Made by a program: the position numbers and the translations under genes
In this document: one piece after another, positions 1-5,118 of the stretch
How the letters are laid out: every line of letters starts with the position of its first letter
Position numbering within the stretch: position 1 is the stretch's first letter
From: JBIOYL01 sp044870185
Lineage (GTDB): Bacteria; Actinomycetota; CALGFH01
Direction of reading: 5' to 3'
Assembly (NCBI GenBank): GCA_044870185.1
Contig: JBIOYL010000417.1
Location: 1-5,118 of the forward strand
DNA length: 5,118 nucleotides
Notes under the pieces: model-generated
Told to the model about the DNA's origin: nothing
Databases searched by the model: none
Seen by the model: only the letters and a program-made list of their open reading frames with translations

Positions 1-19
1 CCGGGTGGTGGCCCACCGG
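1..19 (-). terminator. Possible hairpin terminator after the DUF5667 gene
   Basis: Bases 1-8 (CCGGGTGG) can pair with 13-19 (CCACCGG) around a 4-base loop, leaving one bulged G. The hairpin starts 11 bases past the stop codon of the upstream minus-strand gene. There is no T-run, so it is not a classic intrinsic terminator. High-GC actinobacterial genomes often show such stems after operons, but pairing of this size also arises by chance in GC-rich DNA, and the window edge cuts off anything further downstream. Confidence 0.3.
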
Positions 20-30
20 CGGCGGGCCGC

Positions 31-1146
31 TCAGCTCGTGGGCGGCGCTACCACCGACGTCGGCGGGTGGGCCGAGGTCGTCCCGCCATCCGGGGCTGCC
101 GCGCCGTCCGACCCCGCCGCCGCGCCGGCCTGCGTGGCCCCGCCATCCGGTGCGGCCGTGCCATCCGACCCCGCCGCCGGCGTGCTGGGGGAGCTGCCCT
201 GGGGCGCCTCGGTGGACGGTGTCGTCGCCGGTGCCGATGTCGTCGGCGGTGGCGCCGTGGTCGTCGGCGGTGGCGTGGTCGTCGCTGGGGCCGCTGTGGT
301 CGTCGGCGTCGAGCTGCTGGGGCCCACCGTGCTGGACGCCGCCGTACTGGCCGGGCTCGACGAGCCGCCGGACCCGCCGCCGGTGGTCTGCGGTACGGTC
401 GAGGTCGTCGGCTGGGGGCCCAGCAGGGACGACGCGGTCCGCCGGATCGCCGGCATGCTCAGCGGCGAGCCTGGCGGCGCCCGCAGCAAACTTCGCATCT
501 CGGTCATCGTCTGCGTGTGTACGCCCTGGAGCTGGCTGGCCAGCACCGCGGCCTTCGTGCCGGACACCCCGTCGGAGCGGGCGCTGCGGACGGCCGCTCC
601 GGCCGTGTCGAGGGCGCGCTGCAGGTCCGTGATGGCAGGTGGGATGCGGTGGCTGTCGTTGTGAGCGACCAGCGCCCGCAGCTCGAACAGGCGGATCCCG
701 GCGATGCCGATCAGCTTCTCCGCCTTGCCGGCCGGGGTGAGCGAGATCGTGACCTCGGCCTGCTCGATGGCGCGCTTCACCCCGTACAGCGGCTGGCCGG
801 GCAGCGCCCTGGCCGAGGCGACCGCCGGCACGGCGGCCAGGGCGGCGGCCAGCGCGACCGCGACCGCCGCCCGCCGCAGCGGGCGGGACCGTCCCGGCCA
901 CCGGGCACGCAGCCGGGCCAGCACGCCGGCCCGCTCCTCCTCGGCCTGCTCGCGACCCCAGGTGCGGACCAGCGCCCGCGCGATGTGGTCCCGAGCGACC
1001 TCAGGCGGGATATCGTAGGTGGCCAGCTCCTCACGCAGCCGCTCGGCGACCTCGACGGCCGGGCGCAGCTCGCTCGTGTACAGGTGCCGGCGCCCGTCCA
1101 GGACCGCGTCGAGCTCCTCGTCCAGCTCATGGGACCAGTCTTCCAT
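31..1146 (-). CDS. DUF5667-domain single-pass membrane protein, putative anti-sigma/sensor partner
   Basis: A 371-residue protein. Residues 1-88 form an acidic then basic, mostly helical cytoplasmic part (starting MEDWSHELDEEL). Residues 93-112 are one Ala/Val-rich membrane helix preceded by an Arg cluster (RSRPLRR), which predicts N-terminus inside and C-terminus outside. Residues 114-160 hold the DUF5667-like block: LPGQPLYGVKRAIEQA, then KAEKLIGIAGIRLFELRAL. Residues about 246-371 are a low-complexity Thr/Pro/Ser/Gly/Ala tail, probably extended and outside the membrane. The ATG overlaps the sigma gene's stop codon by one base (TGATG), and AGGGG lies 5 bases upstream, so the start is well supported and translation is probably coupled. 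DUF5667 proteins commonly sit beside ECF sigma genes in actinobacteria. An anti-sigma or signal-sensing role is inferred from that context and the topology; no zinc-binding anti-sigma motif is visible. Confidence 0.85.
   Translation of the reverse strand: MEDWSHELDEELDAVLDGRRHLYTSELRPAVEVAERLREELATYDIPPEVARDHIARALVRTWGREQAEEERAGVLARLRARWPGRSRPLRRAAVAVALAAALAAVPAVASARALPGQPLYGVKRAIEQAEVTISLTPAGKAEKLIGIAGIRLFELRALVAHNDSHRIPPAITDLQRALDTAGAAVRSARSDGVSGTKAAVLASQLQGVHTQTMTEMRSLLRAPPGSPLSMPAIRRTASSLLGPQPTTSTVPQTTGGGSGGSSSPASTAASSTVGPSSSTPTTTAAPATTTPPPTTTAPPPTTSAPATTPSTEAPQGSSPSTPAAGSDGTAAPDGGATQAGAAAGSDGAAAPDGGTTSAHPPTSVVAPPTS
82..171 (-). repeat. Duplicated 11-residue coding repeat in the DUF5667 tail
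   Basis: The protein reads GSDGTAAPDGG (residues 326-336, bases 139-171) and again GSDGAAAPDGG (residues 345-355, bases 82-114), with an Ala/Thr/Gln spacer between. The underlying DNA is also similar. This looks like a small in-frame duplication in a flexible tail that tolerates length change, rather than a functional DNA site. Confidence 0.7.
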
Positions 1147-1727
1147 CAGGACCCCTGCCCCTGCGCGCCGGGACGTCCGAGCTCGCCGCCGGCCAGCCTG
1201 GCCAGCGCCAGCCGTTGGAGCTGGACGGCCATCTCCCGGTCGAGGTCGGCCACCTCGGCGACCTCGGCGACGGTGAGGCCGGCCATGCGCAGCGCCAGCA
1301 CGTCCCGCTCGTCGGGCGGCAGCAGGCTCGCGCGCGCGATCACCGCGTCGGGCCGCAGCGGACGCCGCGCATCGCTGCTGGCGAGCGCCGCCCTGAGCCA
1401 TGGGCGCGGCCGGTCGCCTGGTGTGCGGGCGGCGTGGAGCTGGCGTCGCGCGAGCGTGAAGACCCACACGGTGAGCGCGTCCACCGGCCGGTCGAAGGTC
1501 GGCAGGGCTGCGACCGCGGCGCTGAACGCCGCGCCGGTGTGGTTCTCCGCCTCGTGCCGGTCGCCCGTCGCCACCAGGAAGAAGGTGAGGAGCGGCTGGC
1601 CGAGCGCCTGGTACAGGCGGCCGACCGCCGCCGGCTCGCTGCGTCTGGCCGCGGCCAGGTCGGCTGCGGTCAGCGGCGGCGAGACGTCGGGCATGACGGC
1701 CTCGGAGTTGACGTGCGGACCGGGCAT
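1146..1727 (-). CDS. Divergent ECF-type (sigma-70 family) RNA polymerase sigma factor
   Basis: A 193-residue protein with the two-domain layout of ECF sigma factors. Region 2 is about residues 36-101 (VGRLYQALGQPLLTFFLVAT, then GDRHEAENHTGAAF and VWVFTLARRQLHAAR). A linker with RPRPW follows at about 102-126. Region 4 is about 127-178 (LLPPDERDVLALRMAGLTVA, then EVAEVADLDRE). It would direct RNA polymerase to a small regulon, probably including its own promoter. It is divergent: the usual D-A-E-D-x-x-Q region 2 segment reads EAENHTG, and the region 4 recognition helix has few basic residues. The gene is followed directly by the DUF5667 gene with a 1-base overlap. An alternative ATG at 1694 has GAGG 5 bases upstream, a better ribosome site than the first ATG (AGG at 8 bases), so the true protein may be 182 residues. 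The family call is firm; the target genes are unknown. Confidence 0.82.
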   Translation of the reverse strand: MPGPHVNSEAVMPDVSPPLTAADLAAARRSEPAAVGRLYQALGQPLLTFFLVATGDRHEAENHTGAAFSAAVAALPTFDRPVDALTVWVFTLARRQLHAARTPGDRPRPWLRAALASSDARRPLRPDAVIARASLLPPDERDVLALRMAGLTVAEVAEVADLDREMAVQLQRLALARLAGGELGRPGAQGQGS

Positions 1728-1771
1728 GTCGCTGGCCTGTTCATGCTGCCTTCATTCGTCTGTGGTTCCGC

Positions 1772-1800
1772 ACGCTAACCTCCCACGGCCGGTCTGGCAA
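1772..1800 (-). promoter_or_regulatory. Predicted promoter of the sigma factor/DUF5667 unit
   Basis: On the minus strand, TTGCCA (1800-1795; five of six matches to TTGACA) is followed after exactly 17 bases by TAGCGT (1777-1772), which fits the TAnnnT -10 pattern of actinobacterial housekeeping promoters. Transcription would begin near 1765, giving a leader of roughly 40 bases to the first ATG or about 70 to the ATG at 1694. A GCAAGCTTGC palindrome overlaps the upstream edge of the -35 box. Predicted by eye from sequence only. Confidence 0.5.
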
Positions 1801-1806
1801 GCTTGC
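1797..1806. promoter_or_regulatory. 10-bp perfect palindrome at the -35 box, possible operator
   Basis: GCAAGCTTGC is a perfect inverted repeat lying in the shared control region between the divergent sigma and corA genes. It overlaps four bases of the predicted minus-strand -35 hexamer. Its position suits a repressor site, but it is short, no second copy was seen in the window, and no regulator gene is adjacent other than the sigma factor. Confidence 0.25.
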
Positions 1807-1814
1807 GACGTTGC

Positions 1815-1830
1815 GGGCGGCCGGCCGCCC
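1815..1830. repeat. 16-bp perfect GC palindrome
   Basis: GGGCGGCCGGCCGCCC reads the same on both strands. It lies in the intergenic region about 155 bases before the corA start. It has no unpaired loop, so it is a poor RNA hairpin and has no T-run. It may be a protein-binding site or a chance product of base composition. A nearby 10-base direct repeat, CGCCGGCTCG, occurs at 1832-1841 and 1846-1855. Confidence 0.4.
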
Positions 1831-1903
1831 CCGCCGGCTCGCCCTCGCCGGCTCGTCACGCGACCCGGCTCCCCTCGCCGCCGGCCTGGCGAGCGCGTCG
1901 CGC

Positions 1904-1929
1904 TTGCGCGTGACACGCAGCCCTATCAT
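1904..1929 (+). promoter_or_regulatory. Candidate promoter of corA
   Basis: TATCAT at 1924-1929 matches five of six bases of the -10 consensus. The only -35-like element, TTGCGC at 1904-1909, is 14 bases away, shorter than the usual 16-18, so either this promoter relies mainly on its -10 box or uses an activator. Transcription would start near 1936, about 48 bases before the ATG, which leaves no room for a magnesium riboswitch in the leader. Confidence 0.33.
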
Positions 1930-1965
1930 GCGGTGAGGGCGCGCTGGCCGCCGGGAAGCGTCCGC

Positions 1966-1972
1966 GAAAGGA
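1966..1972 (+). promoter_or_regulatory. Ribosome binding site of corA
   Basis: GAAAGGA ends 11 bases before the ATG at 1984. The spacing is slightly long, but this is the only good Shine-Dalgarno match and it selects the 1984 start. The reading frame stays open far upstream of this point, so the ribosome site and the CorA-like N-terminus decide where the gene begins. Confidence 0.55.
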
Positions 1973-1983
1973 CGGCGAGCGAG

Positions 1984-2967
1984 ATGGACGTTCGGTTCGT
2001 AACTGCCGACGGGGTGGAGCAGCACCAGGTCGACGACCTGAAGGCGCTGCTCGAGCGCGAGGACGGGTTCGTGTGGCTGGACATCCCCCTCTGCGACGAG
2101 CCGGCCGGCCAGCTGCTGTCGGAGGTGTTCGGCTTCCATCCGATCGCGGTGCGGGACTGTCAGCGCCGCAACCACGTCCCCAGGATCCACATCTACCCCG
2201 ACCACACGTTCCTGATCCTGCACGCCCCCGAACTGGGCGAGGCCGGCCACGTCCACCTCCTCGAGCTCGACCAGTTCGTCGGCTCCCGCTACCTGGTCAC
2301 CGTGCACGGGCCGTTGAACCCGGCGGTGCCGCCCGAGCTGGCCATGCGCGAGACCGAGGCGGTGCTCCGGCGCATCGAGGGTGGGCGCCTGCGTCCCGAC
2401 TCGCCGGTCGAGCTGTCCTACACCATCGTCTCCATGCTGGCCCGCCGGCAGGAGACGCTGGTGTCGGACCTGGCGGTCAAGGTGGCCGCGCTCGAGGCCC
2501 GCGTGATGAAAGACCCCGGCCGCGACCCCGAGCAGCTGCTCGAGGAGCTGTTCGTGCTGCGCCACGAGCTGCTCACGATCCGCACCATGGCCGCGCAGGC
2601 CGGCGAGATCTACGGGCGGATGGTCAAGCTCACCCGCCTGCTCCCGCCGGGCGGCGAACTGCTGGTCGAGGACCTGAGCGACCAGTTCGAGCGGGTCCGC
2701 AGCCTGTGCGACGGCGAGAAGGAGTTCCTACACGGCATCGTCGAGTTCTACCAGTCCCGGACCGACACGAAGATGAACCACGCCATGGAGCGGCTGGCCG
2801 TGCTGGCCGTGGTCACGCTCCCGATCACGGCGCTGGCCTCGATCTACGGGATGAACGTGATCGTCAGCACCCAGACCCACATCGTCCACCTGACGGTCGT
2901 GCTGGTGATCATGCTCGTCATGTCGGCGGCCCTGCTGCGCTGGGCGCACCGGCAAGGCTGGTGGTAG
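1984..2967 (+). CDS. corA: CorA-family divalent metal cation (Mg2+/Co2+) transporter
   Basis: A 327-residue inner-membrane channel-type transporter for Mg2+ or related divalent cations; CorA proteins work as homopentamers. Residues 1 to about 265 form the cytoplasmic alpha/beta and long-helix domain (RDCQRRNHVPRIHIYPDHTF near 58-76; heptad-like helices 145-265). Membrane helix 1 is about 270-288, ending in the diagnostic YGMN (288-291); helix 2 is about 302-320, followed by the short cytoplasmic tail AHRQGWW. The length fits the family. The outer loop reads VIVSTQTH rather than the acidic MPEL-type loop of classical CorA, a form I associate with an actinobacterial subfamily, so substrate preference is open. 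It stands alone on the plus strand, divergent from the sigma unit and convergent with the membrane-protein gene, whose stop lies only 3 bases away. Family assignment is firm; the precise metal is not. Confidence 0.93.
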   Translation: MDVRFVTADGVEQHQVDDLKALLEREDGFVWLDIPLCDEPAGQLLSEVFGFHPIAVRDCQRRNHVPRIHIYPDHTFLILHAPELGEAGHVHLLELDQFVGSRYLVTVHGPLNPAVPPELAMRETEAVLRRIEGGRLRPDSPVELSYTIVSMLARRQETLVSDLAVKVAALEARVMKDPGRDPEQLLEELFVLRHELLTIRTMAAQAGEIYGRMVKLTRLLPPGGELLVEDLSDQFERVRSLCDGEKEFLHGIVEFYQSRTDTKMNHAMERLAVLAVVTLPITALASIYGMNVIVSTQTHIVHLTVVLVIMLVMSAALLRWAHRQGWW

Positions 2968-2970
2968 CCG

Positions 2971-3430
2971 TCAGCCGCGCCGGTCGAGCAGCTCGTAGGC
3001 GACGGCGGTTGCCACCACATACACCAGGTGGTGCCAGGCGTCGATGGCGATCTCCGTGCGGCCCCACATGGTGACCGGCGGGGCGACGTCGAGGACGGGC
3101 AGTATCACCTGCTCGCCGCCCCACAAGGCGGCGCCGTGGGCGGCGGTGGCGAGCTTCGGCCCCAGCCCGACCGCGCGCAGCAGGCCGCGCACCGCACCCC
3201 AGCCGGTGCCGTAGCCCCCAATGCACCAGGGTACTGAACCGCTGCTCGGCGGCGTCGCTGGAGAACTTCTCGATGCCCAGCACCCGCTCGGCCGCGCGGG
3301 CCGGCGCGGAGCTCGGCGCCCGGCCGCGGAGCTTCTGCTCGACCGTGCTCGACACGGTCATGGCGGCCGTGCCGACCAGGCCGGCGACCAGCCCCTTGCC
3401 GATGCCGTGTGCCACCGTGGTGACCGTCAT
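2971..3430 (-). pseudogene. Small membrane protein of unknown function, frameshifted
   Basis: The gene starts with ATG at 3430 behind a strong AGGAAGGA (3438-3445, 7 bases upstream) and should end at the TGA at 2971, but a single extra base in the C-run at 3215-3219 breaks the frame. As written, the first frame runs on in unlike Arg-rich sequence to 2918, inside the corA region. Removing one C restores a coherent 152-residue protein: GKGLVAGLVGTAAMTVSS (11-28, likely membrane helix), EKFSSDAAEQRFSTLVHWG then YGTGWGAVRGLL across the repair, a hydrophobic stretch at about 92-112 (HGAALWGGEQVILPV), and WHHLVYVVATAVAYELLDRR (132-151), a second or third helix. I do not recognise a named family; the N-terminal helix loosely recalls YagU/DUF1440-type membrane proteins. 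It follows the GMC gene on the same strand after 99 bases and converges on corA. Sequencing error is as likely as a true mutation. Confidence 0.72.
3215..3219 (-). other. Frameshift site in a homopolymer (CCCCC)
   Basis: Read on the minus strand, CATTGGGGGCTACGGC gives HWG and then leaves the protein's frame. With four G instead of five it reads HWGYGTGWGAVRG, joining smoothly to the downstream frame, whose first usable codon is a GTG at 3192. The break therefore lies in this 5-base run. Confidence 0.75.
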
Positions 3431-3437
3431 GCTGGCG

Positions 3438-3445
3438 TCCTTCCT
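3438..3445 (-). promoter_or_regulatory. Ribosome binding site of the small membrane protein
   Basis: AGGAAGGA on the minus strand lies 7 bases before the ATG at 3430. It is a strong, well-spaced Shine-Dalgarno sequence, supporting this start and the view that the gene was translated as a unit of its own. Confidence 0.7.
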
Positions 3446-3483
3446 GTTGGTCGTCGCAACCGGTGTCGCTCGTGGCCGCGCTG

Positions 3484-3531
3484 CGGACGCGCCGGCCGGC
3501 TCGGGCGCCGGCCGGACGCGCCGGCCGGCTC
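3484..3531. repeat. Perfect 19-bp direct repeat with nested palindromes, between GMC and membrane-protein genes
   Basis: CGGACGCGCCGGCCGGCTC occurs at 3484-3502 and again at 3513-3531, 29 bases apart. The second copy reaches into the GMC stop codon. Each copy contains the palindrome GCCGGCCGGC (3491-3500 and 3520-3529), and a third partial copy lies at 3507-3515. On the minus-strand transcript, GCCGGCCG (3529-3522) can pair with CGGCCGGC (3514-3507) around a 7-base loop just after the stop codon. The hairpin could attenuate transcription or protect the mRNA end; there is no T-run. The duplication could equally come from slippage. Confidence 0.6.
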
Positions 3532-4683
3532 AGCTGCCCGAGCCGGCGGCCACCTCGGCATGGCGGCGGCCGCCCCGAGCCGCGCCGAGCCGGTCGAGCA
3601 GATGGTCGCCCACCCGCAGCGCGTTGGCCATCGCGGTCAGCGCCGGGTTCACCGCGCCGCTCGACGGGAAGAAGCTCGTGTCGGCCACGTACAGGTTGTC
3701 GAGGTCGTGGGCCTTGCAGTTGGCGTCCAGCACCGAGCCCGCGGGGTCGCTGCCGAACCGGACGGTGCCGCACTGGTGGGCGACGCCCTCGATGGGGATG
3801 CGCCCGTCGCGCACGACCTGGTTGGGGATCAGGCGGTCGTGGCAGCCCAGGTGGGCGAGCAGGCTGCGCAGCTTGGCCAGCAGCCGCCGGTGGCCTTCGG
3901 TGTTGTGGTCGGTGTAGTGCAGGTGGATGTTGCCGGACCGGTCGAGAAGCACCCGGTTGTCGGGGTGGGGCAGGTCCTCGCTGGTCAGCCAGAAGTCGAC
4001 GGCGTGCCGGGTGACGTAGTCGAGCGCGAAGCCGGGAGCAAACCATGGCGCGCCGGCGCGGATCTGCGGCCCGTCGGTCTTGCGCAGCATCTGGATGTGC
4101 CCGAGCGGGTAGTCGAAGTCCTCCGACCCCCAGTAGTAGTCGTTGACGCCGAGTGTCTTGGAGAACCTGGTCGGGTTCGGCTCCCGGGAGATGGCGAGCA
4201 CGGCCGAGTTCAGGTGGCACATGTAGTGGCGGCCGACCACGCCCGACGAGTTGCCCAGGCCGTCCGGGTGCTGGTCGCTGGCCGAGCGCAGCAGCAGCGC
4301 CGCCGAGTTGACCGCGCCGCATGACACCACCACCACGTCACCACGATAGGTCTCGCGCTGGCCGTCATGGTCGACGACGACGCCGGTGACGGTCCGGCCG
4401 CTGCCGTCGGTTTCGAGCCGCTCGGCCTTCGCGCCGGTCAGCAAGGTGACGTTGGCGTGGGCCAGGGCGGGGCGCACGGCGCAGACATGGGCGTCGGCCT
4501 TGCCGTCCACCAGGCACGGGAAGCCGTCGAAGAAGCTGCACCGCACGCAGCGGCTCGCCTCGCGGTCGGCAGGAAGCCGCCGCGCTCCAGCAGCAGGATC
4601 CGTTTGCCGGAGGGCGCCAGCCGGTAGGCGAGCGTCCCGCCGCCGGCGCCGGAGCCGATGATGATGACGTCGTAGTCGTCCAT
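3530..4683 (-). pseudogene. GMC-family FAD-dependent oxidoreductase, internal deletion plus frameshift
   Basis: GMC enzymes oxidise alcohols or sterols using FAD. The start is ATG 4683 with AGAAGGA 6 bases upstream. Residues 1-39 hold the dinucleotide fold: YDVIIIGSGAGGGTLAYRLA, then RILLLERGGFLP. Near 4567 the frame changes and the sequence jumps to DREASRCVRCSFFDGFPCLV, which in related proteins lies about 150 residues further on. The second frame then runs intact to the stop at 3530. It contains VVVVSCGAVNSAALLLRSA, AVDFWLTSEDLPHPDNRVLL, the C-terminal domain AHQCGTVRFG with the presumed catalytic His (codon 3778-3776), and SSGAVNPALTAMANALRV with the presumed partner Asn (codon 3649-3647). 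The repaired composite is about 384 residues against roughly 510-530 for relatives. The missing part carries much of the FAD-covering segment, so even a frame-restored product should be inactive. The gene lies 15 bases after the cyclase gene. Family call is very firm; whether the lesion is real or an assembly artefact is not known. Confidence 0.88.
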
Positions 4684-4689
4684 ACCGGT

Positions 4690-4696
4690 TCCTTCT
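4690..4696 (-). promoter_or_regulatory. Ribosome binding site of the GMC oxidoreductase gene
   Basis: AGAAGGA on the minus strand lies 6 bases before the ATG at 4683, inside the 15-base gap after the cyclase-gene stop. The short gap and strong site indicate that the two genes share one mRNA. Confidence 0.7.
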
Positions 4697-4698
4697 GG

Positions 4699-5118
4699 TC
4701 AGACGAGCGCGATCGGCGAGGTCCAGCCGCCGGTGGCGCCGCGCAGCTTCGGGTGGGTGAGGATCAGGGCGAACCGGCGCACGCCGGCGGCGGCCAGCGT
4801 GGCGGTGTCGAGGTTCTCGACCACGAACACGCCGTGGCGGACGTTGAGCGTCTGCGGGACCTCGAAGGTCCGGGCCGGGTCCTCGGCGGGGACGGGCCCG
4901 TAGCTCCAGGTGTCACAGCCGGTGAGGGCGACGCCGTGGCCGGCCAGCCAGGCCGCCAGCTCCAGGCCCGGGCCGGGTTCGCCGGACAGGTAGGTGTCGG
5001 GGTCGTCCCAGTGCGCGCCCCAGCCGGTGTGGAACAGCACAGCGTCGCCGGGCGCCGGATCGATGTCCGGGACGCCGATCAGCTCTCCCGCGCCCAGCGG
5101 CGCGACGTCCACCAGCCA
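4699..5118 (-). CDS. Cyclase-family (PF04199-like) metal-dependent hydrolase, C-terminal part
   Basis: The frame is open through the window edge and ends at the TGA at 4699, so only the last 139 residues are present and the true start is outside. This superfamily includes kynurenine formamidase-like and polyketide cyclase-like hydrolases, usually with a metal centre. Visible family features are DIDPAPGDAVLFHTGWGAHW (a GD-x-V-L-x-x-TGW block), PGPGLELAAWLAGHGVALTG followed by CDTWSYGPVP, a conserved FVVENLDTATLAAAG block containing the Glu expected near the active site, and the typical end LILTHPKLRGATGGWTSPIA. The N-terminal HxGTHxDxxxH-type metal motif would lie upstream and cannot be checked. 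An apparent start at the GTG ending at 5112 is internal, since the codons before it (Trp, Leu) stay open and the domain is incomplete. It is the first visible gene of the unit with the GMC oxidoreductase. The substrate cannot be predicted. Confidence 0.88.
   Translation of the reverse strand, partial: WLVDVAPLGAGELIGVPDIDPAPGDAVLFHTGWGAHWDDPDTYLSGEPGPGLELAAWLAGHGVALTGCDTWSYGPVPAEDPARTFEVPQTLNVRHGVFVVENLDTATLAAAGVRRFALILTHPKLRGATGGWTSPIALV

Noticed and set aside
230..310. GTCGTCGGCGGTGGC-like repeats considered as a tandem-repeat or CRISPR array
   Set aside because: They are irregular Thr/Pro/Ala codon repeats within the coding sequence; there are no evenly spaced identical repeats with unique spacers.
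5..664. Plus-strand open frame rich in Val/Gly/Ala
   Set aside because: It is the complement of the Thr/Pro-rich tail of the DUF5667 gene; its low complexity mirrors the real gene's repeats.
67..1983. Very long plus-strand open frame continuing in frame into corA
   Set aside because: It is antisense to the sigma and DUF5667 genes, is dominated by Arg/Gly/Ala/Pro as expected of a GC-rich shadow frame, and has no family resemblance before residue MDVRF at 1984. The ribosome site at 1966-1972 marks the real start.
1728..1983. Magnesium riboswitch upstream of corA
   Set aside because: The candidate leader is only about 48 bases, and no M-box-like fold or terminator with a T-run was seen.
2965..2973. 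Bidirectional terminator between the convergent corA and membrane-protein genes
   Set aside because: Only 3 bases separate the stop codons and no hairpin with a T-run was found; termination presumably occurs inside the opposing gene.
3105..4324. Long open frames on both strands over the GMC gene
   Set aside because: Both are compositionally biased shadows (Arg/Pro-rich on the minus strand, Val/Gly-rich on the plus); the GMC frame has recognisable motifs throughout.
4438..4566. Extension of the first GMC frame past the junction as a genuine short protein
   Set aside because: After GGFLP this frame turns into Ala/Arg/Pro-rich sequence unlike any domain, while the neighbouring frame carries the GMC motifs.

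Overview
The window is strongly GC-rich. Codon third positions favour G/C, there is an ECF sigma factor next to a DUF5667 protein with a Thr/Pro/Ser-rich exported tail, and a CorA-like protein ends in a WAHRQGWW-type tail. Together these point to an actinobacterium (Actinomycetota); the sequence does not fix the genus. No RNA gene, CRISPR array, transposase or phage gene was seen.

Layout: (1) Positions 31-1727, minus strand: a two-gene unit, a divergent ECF-type sigma factor followed, with a 1-base stop/start overlap, by a single-pass DUF5667 membrane protein that is a plausible anti-sigma or sensor partner. (2) Positions 1728-1983: a 256-bp divergent control region with a good promoter for the sigma gene, a weaker one for the plus-strand gene, and two perfect palindromes. 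(3) Positions 1984-2967, plus strand: a CorA-family divalent-cation transporter carrying the GMN motif. (4) Positions 2971-5118, minus strand: a likely three-gene unit, converging on corA with only 3 bp between stop codons. In transcription order it holds the C-terminal part of a cyclase-family (PF04199-like) hydrolase cut by the window edge, a GMC-family flavin oxidoreductase, and a small membrane protein of unknown function.

The most notable observation is that two of the three genes in the last unit are broken as written. The GMC oxidoreductase lacks roughly 140-150 codons after its dinucleotide-binding motif and changes frame at the junction near 4567. The small membrane protein has one extra base in a run of five C (3215-3219). 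These are either true decay of an oxidoreductase operon or sequence/assembly errors; the sequence alone cannot decide. I do not see convincing evidence for a wholly new system. The sigma factor, with a recognition helix almost stripped of basic residues, is the most biologically unusual intact element.
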